DNA of 46,038 nucleotides from Phycisphaerae bacterium (GTDB lineage Bacteria > Planctomycetota > Phycisphaerae > Sedimentisphaerales > Anaerohalosphaeraceae), in contig JADHXS010000004.1 in assembly GCA_016782835.1 (NCBI GenBank), positions 1 to 46,038 of the forward strand, written 5' to 3'. Under the pieces are notes generated by a model that was not told the DNA's origin, ran no database searches, and saw only the letters and a program-made list of their open reading frames with translations. Below, one piece after another: positions 1-8,806 of the stretch (position 1 is its first letter; every line of letters begins with the position of its first letter). The position numbers were made by a program, and so were the translations under genes.

Positions 1-462
1 TGTACGACGGACCTGATGGCAACGGCTGCGGAGATCGTCGGCGCTAAACTCGATGATAAAGCAGGCGAAGACAGCGTAAGCTTTTACGACGCTCTCAAAG
101 GTAAAAAGCTCTCTGGCAACGATCATCGCGGAGTTGTCCATCATTCGGATGCGGGCATATTTTCGGTTCGCCGCGGCAAGTGGAAACTGATATTTGACGA
201 CAAGGGCGGATCGAGAAGAAAAAATCCGAAAGACAAGCCCGTCAAGAATCCAGCGAAGTATCATCTGTTCGACATGGAAAACGATGCTGTTGAATCGACG
301 AACCTGCTGGAGAAACATCCGGAAGTTGTTAAAGAACTGAAGATGCTGCTGGCTGACTTTGTTAATAAAGGGCGGAGTACGCCGGGATCTGTGCAAGAAA
401 ACGATCCGATGGAAAAGGACTGGAAACAAATCGAGGTGGTGAAAGAGTTTATTGAAAAATAG
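1..462 (+). CDS. Sulfatase, C-terminal part (5' end outside window)
   Basis: This is the last ~153 residues of a formylglycine-dependent sulfatase, an enzyme that removes sulfate esters from glycans. The frame is open to the first base and reads CTTDLMATAAEIVG, the usual sulfatase segment that precedes the C-terminal subdomain, so the gene begins upstream and the ATG at 16 is internal. Further on, the pattern RRGKWKLIFD, then YHLFDMENDAVESTNLLEKH, is the standard C-terminal sulfatase block in which the product's net fold closes with a small four-stranded sheet. The catalytic N-terminal half is not in the window, so the nucleophile cannot be checked. It is 14 bases ahead of the next sulfatase and clearly in the same operon. 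Family assignment is secure; substrate is unknown. Confidence 0.88.
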   Translation, partial: CTTDLMATAAEIVGAKLDDKAGEDSVSFYDALKGKKLSGNDHRGVVHHSDAGIFSVRRGKWKLIFDDKGGSRRKNPKDKPVKNPAKYHLFDMENDAVESTNLLEKHPEVVKELKMLLADFVNKGRSTPGSVQENDPMEKDWKQIEVVKEFIEK

Positions 463-476
463 TCAAAGGTGAGGAT

Positions 477-2006
477 ATGAATACAGATAGACGCAGTTTT
501 TTGAAATATTGCGGGATGGTTTCTTTGGGGATTTCGAGTTCGGTCATTCCTGGATCGCAGGCAGCCAAAAAGAAAAAGCCCAATGTCATTTTGTTCATGA
601 CCGACGATCAGGGTTGGGGTGATGTTGGCTTTAACGGCAACAAAGAAATCCTTACACCGAATATGGACGGTTTAGTTAAAAGGGGAGCTAGGCTGCATCA
701 TTTCTTTTCCGGGTGTCCTGTTTGTTCGCCTACCCGCGGAACGGTTATGACGGGGCGGCATTATTTCCGTTATGGGATATGGACTGCGAATACGGGGCGC
801 TTGCCGCGTGAAGAATATACGATTCCGCAGGGTCTGAAGGATATCGGTTACACCAGCGGTCATTTTGGGAAATGGCATCTGGGATCCCCTCATCCGGACT
901 ATACGGGCAAGGGCGGCGGGGGCAGCGAAAAACACCTGGCACGGCCGGAATGGTTCGGCTATGACACACATTTTGTTACCCATCATGCGGTCAAAACATG
1001 GGATCCTTACGGGCCGGACGGTTCACAGATTGATACGACGGACAATCCTTACTGGGAAGATGGCAAACGTGTAACAGAGCGTTTAACCGGTGACGACACT
1101 CGGATCATCATGGACAGAGTGATTCCGTTTATTGAAAAAGCGGCCAAAGACGATAAGCCTTTTGTGGCGGCCATCTGGTCACACGCTCCGCATACTCCCT
1201 TGGAGGCCGGTCCCCAATACCGTCAGATGTATGAAAAGCGTGGACTAGATGACAAAAAGATAAATTACTACGGCTCGATCACGGCTCTGGATGACCAGAT
1301 CGGAAGATTGGACAGTAAACTTAAAGAATTAGATCTTTGGGATAATACCATGTTTTGGTATTGCTCGGATAATGGACCCGCTAAGCACATTCGAGATGGC
1401 GGATACGGAAGCACGGACGGGATGAGGGGCAAAAAGGCGCATCTGTTTAACGGGGGTGTCTGCGTGCCGGCTTTTGTAGTCTGGCCGGGTCATGTTAAGG
1501 GGGGCAGTACAATAAAAACACCGCTTTCGACACTGGATTATCTGCCGACGGTCTTTGCCGCCGCCGGCGCTAAGATGCCTGATGGTCGTCCGATCGACGG
1601 CGAAAATATCCTTGATATTGTGAAAGGGAGACGAACCGAGCGACAAAAGTCCATACCGTTTAGATTTCGTGAGTCAATCGCAGCACCCGGGCTTAGCCTG
1701 CTGAAAGGACAATACCGGTATTATACAAACTTCGTTACGGACCAAAGCGAGGGCGACATGCTCTACAATTTCTTTGATAACCGCGGCGAGGATAAAAATA
1801 TGATAGAGGAGTTGCCGGAGATGGCGGCGGCGATGAGGAAAGAGGCACTTGAATTTTTACGTTCATGTAAGAATAGTTATGAAGGTAATGATTATCCTGC
1901 CGGCAGTTCTTATGAGCCTTTGGGCCCTTTTCACAAAATGAAGAATCATCAATGGCCCCTGGCTAATGAGGTGAGTAAGAAGTCAAAAAAAAGCAAAAAG
2001 AATTAG
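477..2006 (+). CDS. Secreted sulfatase with Tat-like leader and Lys/Ser-rich tail
   Basis: A 509-residue type I sulfatase. The leader has DRRSFLK at residues 4-10, a Tat-like motif, then a hydrophobic stretch to about residue 30. The metal-binding DD is at 43-44, the formylglycine site CSPTR at 83-87 (Cys83 would be oxidised to formylglycine), GKWHLG at 131-136 and CSDNGP further on. The start has a good ribosome site (GGTGAGGAT). It is most similar in this window to the sulfatase at 40199-41716: both share GDVGFNGN, the PVCSPTRG block, YRYGIW-type text and a WFGYD segment followed by a HFxTHH block. The protein ends in a Lys/Ser-rich tail, and the same Lys/Ser codons continue in frame for eight codons past the TAG at 2004 before a second TAG at 2031. 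Known of the family: extracellular or periplasmic desulfation of glycans. Substrate not determinable. Confidence 0.93.
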   Translation: MNTDRRSFLKYCGMVSLGISSSVIPGSQAAKKKKPNVILFMTDDQGWGDVGFNGNKEILTPNMDGLVKRGARLHHFFSGCPVCSPTRGTVMTGRHYFRYGIWTANTGRLPREEYTIPQGLKDIGYTSGHFGKWHLGSPHPDYTGKGGGGSEKHLARPEWFGYDTHFVTHHAVKTWDPYGPDGSQIDTTDNPYWEDGKRVTERLTGDDTRIIMDRVIPFIEKAAKDDKPFVAAIWSHAPHTPLEAGPQYRQMYEKRGLDDKKINYYGSITALDDQIGRLDSKLKELDLWDNTMFWYCSDNGPAKHIRDGGYGSTDGMRGKKAHLFNGGVCVPAFVVWPGHVKGGSTIKTPLSTLDYLPTVFAAAGAKMPDGRPIDGENILDIVKGRRTERQKSIPFRFRESIAAPGLSLLKGQYRYYTNFVTDQSEGDMLYNFFDNRGEDKNMIEELPEMAAAMRKEALEFLRSCKNSYEGNDYPAGSSYEPLGPFHKMKNHQWPLANEVSKKSKKSKKN

Positions 2007-2060
2007 AAGAAGTCAAAGAAGAAGTCAAATTAGATCATTGACCAAAGAAAAGGTCAGGAC

Positions 2061-3866
2061 ATGAACTCAGACAGGCGAGGTTTTATCAACACTGCTAACA
2101 AAAGACGAATGCTAATTGTTGTCTTTATGCTGACAGGCATGATCAGCTTTTATGCCAAGAGTAAAGGGATTCTCCAAAGAGATCAGGGCAAGCCGAATGT
2201 TATCGTTATCATGACGGACGACCAGGGCAATGACGTAGGCTTCCAGGGTAACCCGCACGTCAATACTCCCCATATCGACACCTTTGCCAATGGAGCGATT
2301 CGCCTGGGCAACTTTCACCAGATGCCTATGTGCACCGCCTCACGTGCTGCCCTGATGACCGGAAAGTATGCCCAGCATACAGGCGCATGGCGCACAAGCC
2401 TGGGACGGACCATGATGCGGTCGGACAACATAACGATCGCCGAAGCTTTCAAGGTTAATGGCTATGCAACCGGCCAATTTGGCAAGTGGCACCTTGGCGA
2501 CAACTGGCCCATGCGCCCGCAGGACCAGGGTTTTGATGAAGTGGTAGGCCTTCGCTGCGGAGCCGTCGGCCAAATCGCGGACTACTGGGGCAACGACTAC
2601 TTTGACGACACATACTACCATAACGGCCAGCCCAAACAATACAAAGGCTACTGTACGGACGTCTTTTTCTCAGAGACCATGCGATTCATCAAAGAGAATA
2701 AGGATGAACCGTTCTTTATTTACCTTGCGCCGAATGTAACTCATTTGCCGCTGAATGTTGCGGAAAAATATTCAAAGCCGCACGTTGACAACGGTGTCGA
2801 CCAAAAGCTGGCGATATACTATGGGATGGTCGACAACCTTGATGAGAATTTTGGCTGCCTCATGGCATTACTGAAGAAAGAAGGGCTGGATAAAAACACT
2901 ATCATCCTCTTCACGACCGATGACGGTGCACAAGGGGCAGCAAGGTCGAACTGTCCAGATGCCTGGAATATGGGCCAAACCGGTGATAAAGGATCGATGG
3001 AAGAGGGCGGCCATCGTGTGTTCTCGTTCCTGAGATGGCCCGGCTCAAACATAGAAACCCCAACGGACAATAACACGCTGATCTCGGTGATGGATGTTTA
3101 TCCGACACTGCTGGACTTATGCGGTTTGGACGCACCAGAAGCAGCGAATATCAAAGGTCGCTCGTTCAAGCCTTATCTGAAAAAACCTCTTTCTCCCAAA
3201 GATGATGACAGACCTTTGTTCTTCTATTACTTTAATCCGAAAAACTTTGACGAAGTTAAGTCAGCGTGTGTGATATGGAAGAACTGGCGGTTGTTGGCTG
3301 ACGTTGGTCTGTATGATGTTGAGAAGGACCGAATTCAGATAAACGATATCGCCTCCGATCACCCTGAGGTTGTAAAGCAGATGCAGGAGTTCTTCGATGC
3401 TCATCACGCTGAAGGGCTTGAACTGATAAAAGAGCCTGTTCGGTTTGTCCTTGGTGATAAGCGAGCAAAAAAAGTGGAACTGACCAGTCAGGATGTTTAC
3501 CGCGTAGGCAAAGGCCCGCAAGCGTTTGGACAGTCAAGCCCAAAAGTCCTGCTTCAGGCACATGGCCCCTACAAAGTAACCGTTGCCACGAAGGGTAGCT
3601 ACACCATTAACCTGTCTCGCTATCCCCTTTACACCAAGCTGCCCTTTGGCATCGGCGGCAAAAAGATGAATGAAAACGATTTTGCCATCGAAAAAGTACG
3701 CCTGGCCATTGCCGGCCAGACGGCAGAGAAAGAGGTGACCCCCGAAGACACCCACGCAAGTTTCACGCTGGACCTGGAAAAAGGCGACACTGACCTTGAA
3801 ACATGGCTGATTGGCGATGGAAAAGACGGCGTGGCGTACTTCGTTACTGTTGAGTTCAATGGCTAG
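2061..3866 (+). CDS. Secreted sulfatase with C-terminal beta domain
   Basis: A 601-residue sulfatase. Residues 1-35 mix a Tat-like DRRGF start with a later hydrophobic segment (MLIVVFMLTGMISF), so the export route is unclear; an internal Met at 17 would give a plain Sec leader. Metal-binding DD is at 53-54 and the formylglycine site is CTASR at 91-95, the permitted C-x-A-x-R form rather than the common C-x-P-x-R. GKWHLGD follows the usual spacing. After the ordinary sulfatase end (~residue 450) there are about 150 further residues with short alternating strands and no motif I recognise; these may be a beta-rich accessory domain. AGGTCAGGAC precedes the start. It follows the previous gene by 54 bases. 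Sulfatase function is certain; the role of the C-terminal extension is not known. Confidence 0.92.
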   Translation: MNSDRRGFINTANKRRMLIVVFMLTGMISFYAKSKGILQRDQGKPNVIVIMTDDQGNDVGFQGNPHVNTPHIDTFANGAIRLGNFHQMPMCTASRAALMTGKYAQHTGAWRTSLGRTMMRSDNITIAEAFKVNGYATGQFGKWHLGDNWPMRPQDQGFDEVVGLRCGAVGQIADYWGNDYFDDTYYHNGQPKQYKGYCTDVFFSETMRFIKENKDEPFFIYLAPNVTHLPLNVAEKYSKPHVDNGVDQKLAIYYGMVDNLDENFGCLMALLKKEGLDKNTIILFTTDDGAQGAARSNCPDAWNMGQTGDKGSMEEGGHRVFSFLRWPGSNIETPTDNNTLISVMDVYPTLLDLCGLDAPEAANIKGRSFKPYLKKPLSPKDDDRPLFFYYFNPKNFDEVKSACVIWKNWRLLADVGLYDVEKDRIQINDIASDHPEVVKQMQEFFDAHHAEGLELIKEPVRFVLGDKRAKKVELTSQDVYRVGKGPQAFGQSSPKVLLQAHGPYKVTVATKGSYTINLSRYPLYTKLPFGIGGKKMNENDFAIEKVRLAIAGQTAEKEVTPEDTHASFTLDLEKGDTDLETWLIGDGKDGVAYFVTVEFNG

Positions 3867-3891
3867 CTGGAGTAAGGAAAAGAAATATAAA

Positions 3892-4692
3892 ATGAAACAG
3901 TTAATTAACATCAGTTTAGTTTTAATACTTGGTTTTGTATTTACTGCACCATCCGCCGATGTGTTTGCAGAAGACGGTCAATCTTCAAAAAAGGAAAAAA
4001 AGAAAGTTTTCAGGAAGTATAAGCCTGAAAAGGGTTCCGATGTTGAAAAGGACAAAAAACTGGATGACAAGTGGGAAATTACTGATGATCCGTCATTGCC
4101 CCGGGTTTTGATACTGGGTGATTCGATATCGATAAGCTACACCCTTCCGGTCAGAAAGCTGCTTAAAGGTAAAGCCAATGTTCATCGTGCCTTAAATGAA
4201 AAAGGGATCAAGGAAAATTGCGAGGGGACCACTCATGGGCTTACACGAATTGACTTTTGGCTGGGTGAAAAGAAGTGGGATCTCATCCATTTTAACTGGG
4301 GACTTCATGATCTGAAATACGTGAATGAAAAGGGGCAGAAGGTTGATCCGAGTAAAGGCAAACAGCAGGCCGAACCCGAACAATACCAAAAAAACATGGA
4401 AATACTTGTTGAACGATTGAAGAAGACGGGGGCAACACTCGTATTTGCTACCACGACACCCTATGTGAAAGGTTGTGCCGGGCGCAAGGTGGGAGACGAA
4501 CTCGTCTATAATAAGACCGCCAGAGAAATCATGAAAAAACATGAAGTAACGATAAATGACACATGGGCGGTCATCCACCCGAAATTAGAAGAGTATGCTA
4601 GAGAACGGAATGTCCACCTTAAAAAAGAAGGTACAGAAGCCCTATCGAAACATATCGCCAAAGTTATTGAACAAGAATTGGTTTCGAAATAA
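3892..4692 (+). CDS. SGNH/GDSL-type hydrolase, secreted
   Basis: A ~266-residue SGNH hydrolase, a fold used by carbohydrate acetyl-esterases and lipolytic enzymes. The start is placed at 3892, because an earlier in-frame ATG at 3811 would overlap the upstream sulfatase by 56 bases, whereas 3892 begins a clean signal peptide (MKQLINISLVLILGFVFTAPSADVFA) with AGGAAAAG upstream. A Lys-rich segment follows the leader. Block I is LILGDSIS (Ser in GDS), the oxyanion Asn is in HFNWGLHD, and the catalytic His is in NVHLKKEG near the C-terminus. The usual acidic partner two or three residues before that His is replaced (RNVH), so the enzyme may work with a Ser-His dyad or be altered. Its place between sulfatases and glycosidases suggests removal of acyl groups from the same glycan; that is inference. 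Confidence 0.85.
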   Translation: MKQLINISLVLILGFVFTAPSADVFAEDGQSSKKEKKKVFRKYKPEKGSDVEKDKKLDDKWEITDDPSLPRVLILGDSISISYTLPVRKLLKGKANVHRALNEKGIKENCEGTTHGLTRIDFWLGEKKWDLIHFNWGLHDLKYVNEKGQKVDPSKGKQQAEPEQYQKNMEILVERLKKTGATLVFATTTPYVKGCAGRKVGDELVYNKTAREIMKKHEVTINDTWAVIHPKLEEYARERNVHLKKEGTEALSKHIAKVIEQELVSK

Positions 4693-4783
4693 AGACACAT
4701 TTTCAGATATGGCTGATCAATCGTGATAAACCGGACGAAAACCGTAGTGCATCTTATATCAGAATAACTCGGAAATAAACAGT

Positions 4784-7195
4784 ATGGCCCAAGGATACAG
4801 AAATATTGTATTAGTAGCTTTCTTTACTGTGCCGCTTTTTTCAATAGTTACCGGCATGAAATCGGAATCTAATCAGGCCTTTCCCACGAAGATTCCGCTT
4901 GAAAAGCCGGTTGATCTCAAACTTAGCGCAGCCATGGAACGAATGTACGAGGTGTGGAGTCCGCACGAAGATCGGGGCAATGAATTTTTCAGCAATTTCA
5001 AGTATTCTCGGCTCGAAGGTTTTTCCCTGGAACCGAATGTCTCTCGACGGGATCCTTCCAAGGTCATTGAGGTCAACGGAAAGTACTATGTCTACTATAC
5101 GTGCCGCCGAACAAAGAGCCCTCCTGCGGGATCCGAAAAGGCAACCGATGAGATTCCTTCGAGGGACTGGGATCTTGCTGAAATCTGGTATGCTGAGAGT
5201 ATCGATGGATTTCGATGGCAGGAAAAGGGGCCTGCTGTCAAGCGGCCTGCCAAGGGACAATTTGGCTGGCGGTCCAACTGCACACCGGATATTCTCATCT
5301 GGAAGGGCAAGTATTATCTCTATTATCAGGCCTACAGTGATATGATCCATGGTGGCGATGTGTGTCCGGTAACTGTGGCTGTGGGCGAGTCCCCGGATGG
5401 CCCTTTCCATCCTTTGGGCAAACCGGTTGTTGAACCGGGGGAACCCGACGATTGGGATTGTGCATGTATTCATGATCCATTCCCGATCATTTATAAAGGA
5501 AAGATTTATTTGTATTACAAAGGCTCACCCGGACAAAAACGCGGAGACGAAAATCTGATCCGTGCACAGGGCGTTGCCATTGCCGATAATCCGATCGGGC
5601 CTTTTAGGAAATCGCCGTTAAATCCAGTTCTCAATTCCGGGCATGAGGTGTGTGTATGGCCCTATAAAGATGGGATCGCTGCGATGGTCAGCCTGGATGG
5701 GCCTGAGAAAAATACGATTCAATATGCACCGGACGGAATCAATTTTGAGGTCAAGGCCTTGCTGCAGGTGCCTCCAATTGCTCCTGGACCCTTTATTCCC
5801 GATGCTTTTGATGACACCGGCGACGGAAGGGGGATTATCTGGGGGCTTTGTCACATCAATCCGGATGGCGGAGGGGCGATGAACGCATCCATTCTCGCCC
5901 GGTTCGACTGTGATTTGAGTCGGGATGAGGATGTTCCATTGTTTAAGCGGAACAATCTCCGCTTTGACGAACAGACTTATTTTCAGCGTACTTTGAAACT
6001 GCCGGAACCTGTTCGAAAACAGAGAGAAAAGACTGCTAAAAGTAAAGAAAATACCAAGAAGCAGGAAAAAATCCCTTATTGGCTTTCTGATTATGCAGAA
6101 CTATACAAAGAAGATCCGCGTCAAGCTGCACTTAAATGGTTCAAAGAAGCCAAATTTGGAATGTTTGTTCATCTTGCTCTGGCAAGTCTTTGTGAAAATG
6201 GTAAAGCCGATTATGTCAGTTGGAGAGAAGGGTTTGCTTCGGATCGATTACTGAAATATGTCGGCGTGACCAGAGCCCAATACGAGTCAATTGAAAACAA
6301 GGATCATTTGCTATTCGACCGATACTTACTACCAGAATTTGACGCCAATAAAATCTGTCAGCTTGCGGTCGAGGCTCAAATGAAATATATAAACTTTACA
6401 ACATTGCATCTGGGCAGATGTTACAATTTTAATACCAAAGCTTCCGATTTCAATAGTGTCAATGCACCGTGTCAGCGGGATCTTGTCGCAGAAATGGCTG
6501 CCGCATGTCAAAAATATGGCTTGGCTCTGTTTCTTTATGTGCCTCCTGAATATTCTCAGGACAATCCTGAGAAACGCCGGCAATATCTGGATGTGATACG
6601 AGAACTGCTCACCAATTACGGATCCATTGCCGGCATTTGGTTTGATGGGATAGGGTATTATTATTCGAATCCAGGAAACTATACAACATTAAAGGACACT
6701 TTTAATTACATTCGTTCAATCCAGCCACACTGTCTTGTCTCCTTCAAAGAAGGTGCTGTTTGCGAGGAAGATTTTATTTCGCCTGAACACTTCATGCTGC
6801 CTTTTGAGTATCAATGGGATACGGACGGCAGAGCCAAGCAATGGCAGATGCGTAAAAACAGGTGGGATAATCAGAATGCCGGACGTTGGGAAACCTGCAA
6901 TCAATTCAAGTTGAGAGAAGTCAACACGGTCATGCAGGAATGTTTTAACCGGGATGCAGTCCATGTCAAGAGCGGGTGGATTAATGATGAGAGTGCACGC
7001 CATCTTTCCGGCGAGGAAGTTTATGATTGGTTGACATATGCCCGTTTTACGGGCTCAAACTTGCTCATGAATATTGGGCCAAGAGCAGACGGGTCGATTC
7101 ATCCGGATGATATCAAGGCGTTGAGAGAAGTGGGTCAAATAATATCCAACAAAGGATGGGCCAAATTATCGAATTGTGTTGAAATAACAAATTAA
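4784..7195 (+). CDS. Two-domain glycosidase: GH43/GH117-like propeller fused to GH29-like domain
   Basis: An 803-residue secreted protein with two enzyme-like halves. Residues ~50-405 look like a five-bladed beta-propeller glycosidase of the GH43/GH117 type: RDPSKVIEVNGKYYVYYT near the start of the fold, then RSNCTPDILIWKGKYYLYYQ and CIHDPFPIIYKGKIYLYY, each an Asp-containing strand repeat. Residues ~407-431 are a Lys/Glu-rich linker. Residues ~435-803 are a GH29 alpha-L-fucosidase-type barrel: WFKEAKFGMFVH, then GIWFDG, where Asp621 sits in the nucleophile position, and LLMNIGPRADGSI at the end. The barrel is diverged: the usual FGxFxHWG is FGMFVHLAL and the usual HHDGF block is LHLGRCYNF. 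The N-terminus has one hydrophobic segment. It sits directly before a separate GH29 gene (23 bases). Family of the first half is moderate confidence; the GH29-like half is firmer. Confidence 0.8.
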   Translation: MAQGYRNIVLVAFFTVPLFSIVTGMKSESNQAFPTKIPLEKPVDLKLSAAMERMYEVWSPHEDRGNEFFSNFKYSRLEGFSLEPNVSRRDPSKVIEVNGKYYVYYTCRRTKSPPAGSEKATDEIPSRDWDLAEIWYAESIDGFRWQEKGPAVKRPAKGQFGWRSNCTPDILIWKGKYYLYYQAYSDMIHGGDVCPVTVAVGESPDGPFHPLGKPVVEPGEPDDWDCACIHDPFPIIYKGKIYLYYKGSPGQKRGDENLIRAQGVAIADNPIGPFRKSPLNPVLNSGHEVCVWPYKDGIAAMVSLDGPEKNTIQYAPDGINFEVKALLQVPPIAPGPFIPDAFDDTGDGRGIIWGLCHINPDGGGAMNASILARFDCDLSRDEDVPLFKRNNLRFDEQTYFQRTLKLPEPVRKQREKTAKSKENTKKQEKIPYWLSDYAELYKEDPRQAALKWFKEAKFGMFVHLALASLCENGKADYVSWREGFASDRLLKYVGVTRAQYESIENKDHLLFDRYLLPEFDANKICQLAVEAQMKYINFTTLHLGRCYNFNTKASDFNSVNAPCQRDLVAEMAAACQKYGLALFLYVPPEYSQDNPEKRRQYLDVIRELLTNYGSIAGIWFDGIGYYYSNPGNYTTLKDTFNYIRSIQPHCLVSFKEGAVCEEDFISPEHFMLPFEYQWDTDGRAKQWQMRKNRWDNQNAGRWETCNQFKLREVNTVMQECFNRDAVHVKSGWINDESARHLSGEEVYDWLTYARFTGSNLLMNIGPRADGSIHPDDIKALREVGQIISNKGWAKLSNCVEITN

Positions 7196-7218
7196 ACTAT
7201 TATTACGAAGAGAATGTA

Positions 7219-8769
7219 ATGAATCATAACAAGTTAGAGCCAGTAAGATTATTAGTTGTTGTATGGGTGCTTTTTTGTTTCAGTTTTGTGCAAGCGGCTG
7301 AAAAAAAGAAACAGTTTCCAATCTATGAACCCTCTTGGAAATCATTAAACGAACATGAGACTCCCGAATGGCTTCTGGACGCAAAACTTGGCCTTTATGG
7401 CCACTGGGGCGTCTATTCGATCCCTGCGTTCAAGACCGAGTGGGATGGTCGATTGTTGTCTGATAAGCAGACCCGAGGGGATGCGGTTTTTAATCATCAT
7501 ATTGAAAAGTACGGCAAACAGTCAGAGTTTGGGTATAAGGATTTCATCAAGGATTTTAAGGCGAAAAAGTTCGATCCGGATGAATGGGCTGATATCATCG
7601 TCAAGTCCGGTGCAAAATATGCCGGGATCACCGCCGTCCATCACGATGGATACTGTCTTTGGGACAGTCAATATACCCGCTGGGACTCGATGGATACCGG
7701 ACCGGGACGGGATCTTTATGGCGAGCTTGTTGCAGCCATTAGAAAAGCAGATCCTGACATGAAAATACTAACCTGTCTTCACCACTACCGAACGTACGGT
7801 TGGGTCTATACCAAGGACAAAGAATTACTTGCACAGGGCAAAAAAGAAGGCTGGGATATCTTTGATTCGGAGTACTCGGATTTTTACAGAAATCCGGAAA
7901 CGGAACCTCGTGACAAGTTTCTCCAGGAGTGGAAAAATAAGGTGATTGAAATTGTTGATAATTACGAACCTGATGTATTGTGGTTTGACGGCGGTTCATT
8001 TAACAAAGGTGACAATGTTCCGACAACGCTTGAGGTTCTGACGTATTTTTATAATACACAGAATAAAAAAGGTTCTCTCGTGGAAGTTATCAATAAAAAA
8101 TCAAATTTCGATCCTGACTTTGGGATGCGAAATTTTGAGAAGGGCGGCAACCGCTCTCCCAAGACGGATTTCCCCTGGGCAGATGATTTAAATATTGCAA
8201 ACCGCGCTTGGTGTTATACGCATGATATCAATTATCGAAATCCCAATCAGATTGTTGACGGCTTTGTGGACCGTGTCAGCCGTGGTGGCGGACTGATGCT
8301 GTCGATCTCACCGAAAGCAGAAGGAGTTATTCCTGATGAACAAAAGACCATTCTGCTTGAATTAGGGAATTGGCTCAAAATTAACGGGGAAGGAATTTAC
8401 GGAACCAGGAAATGGAAGATTGAAACCGAAGGCCCGGTTGAAAAATTACTCAAAGACACCGGTGCAAAAACACTGTGGGATTTTAATGACACATGCGATT
8501 CCGGTGATATTCGCTTTACCAAAAAAGGAAACCGTCTTTTTGCTTATGTGTTAGCATGGCCTGAAAACGGAGAGGTGCTGATAAAATCATTACATTCAAA
8601 TGAAAAGATCAGTGCTGCCAACGAGATCATTCGTGTTAAAATGCTGGGCGTTAAGGAACCGCTTAAATGGCATCGAGACAAAAGTGGCCTGAAAGTTATA
8701 TTCCCCAAAGAATCTCCCTGTAAATATGCCTATGGTTTGGAGATTGACGTTAAAGGAGATTTACTTTAA
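7219..8769 (+). CDS. GH29 alpha-L-fucosidase-type glycosidase, secreted
   Basis: A 516-residue GH29 enzyme, expected to release terminal alpha-L-fucose (or a related L-sugar) from glycans by a retaining mechanism. After a Sec signal peptide (LLVVVWVLFCFSFVQA) come AKLGLYGHWGVYS, then the substrate-binding HHDG at 141-144 and VLWFDGG, where Asp257 is the nucleophile. LMLSISPKAEGVIP and a C-terminal beta-sandwich segment (GEGIYGTRKW onward) complete the standard architecture, and the length is normal for the family. It lies 23 bases after the GH43/GH29 fusion, and resembles the second single-domain GH29 gene at 15362. The sequence does not tell which linkage is cut. Confidence 0.93.
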   Translation: MNHNKLEPVRLLVVVWVLFCFSFVQAAEKKKQFPIYEPSWKSLNEHETPEWLLDAKLGLYGHWGVYSIPAFKTEWDGRLLSDKQTRGDAVFNHHIEKYGKQSEFGYKDFIKDFKAKKFDPDEWADIIVKSGAKYAGITAVHHDGYCLWDSQYTRWDSMDTGPGRDLYGELVAAIRKADPDMKILTCLHHYRTYGWVYTKDKELLAQGKKEGWDIFDSEYSDFYRNPETEPRDKFLQEWKNKVIEIVDNYEPDVLWFDGGSFNKGDNVPTTLEVLTYFYNTQNKKGSLVEVINKKSNFDPDFGMRNFEKGGNRSPKTDFPWADDLNIANRAWCYTHDINYRNPNQIVDGFVDRVSRGGGLMLSISPKAEGVIPDEQKTILLELGNWLKINGEGIYGTRKWKIETEGPVEKLLKDTGAKTLWDFNDTCDSGDIRFTKKGNRLFAYVLAWPENGEVLIKSLHSNEKISAANEIIRVKMLGVKEPLKWHRDKSGLKVIFPKESPCKYAYGLEIDVKGDLL

Positions 8770-8806
8770 GAATGATTCTAGTCAATTATATCAAGATCAG
8801 ACAGCA

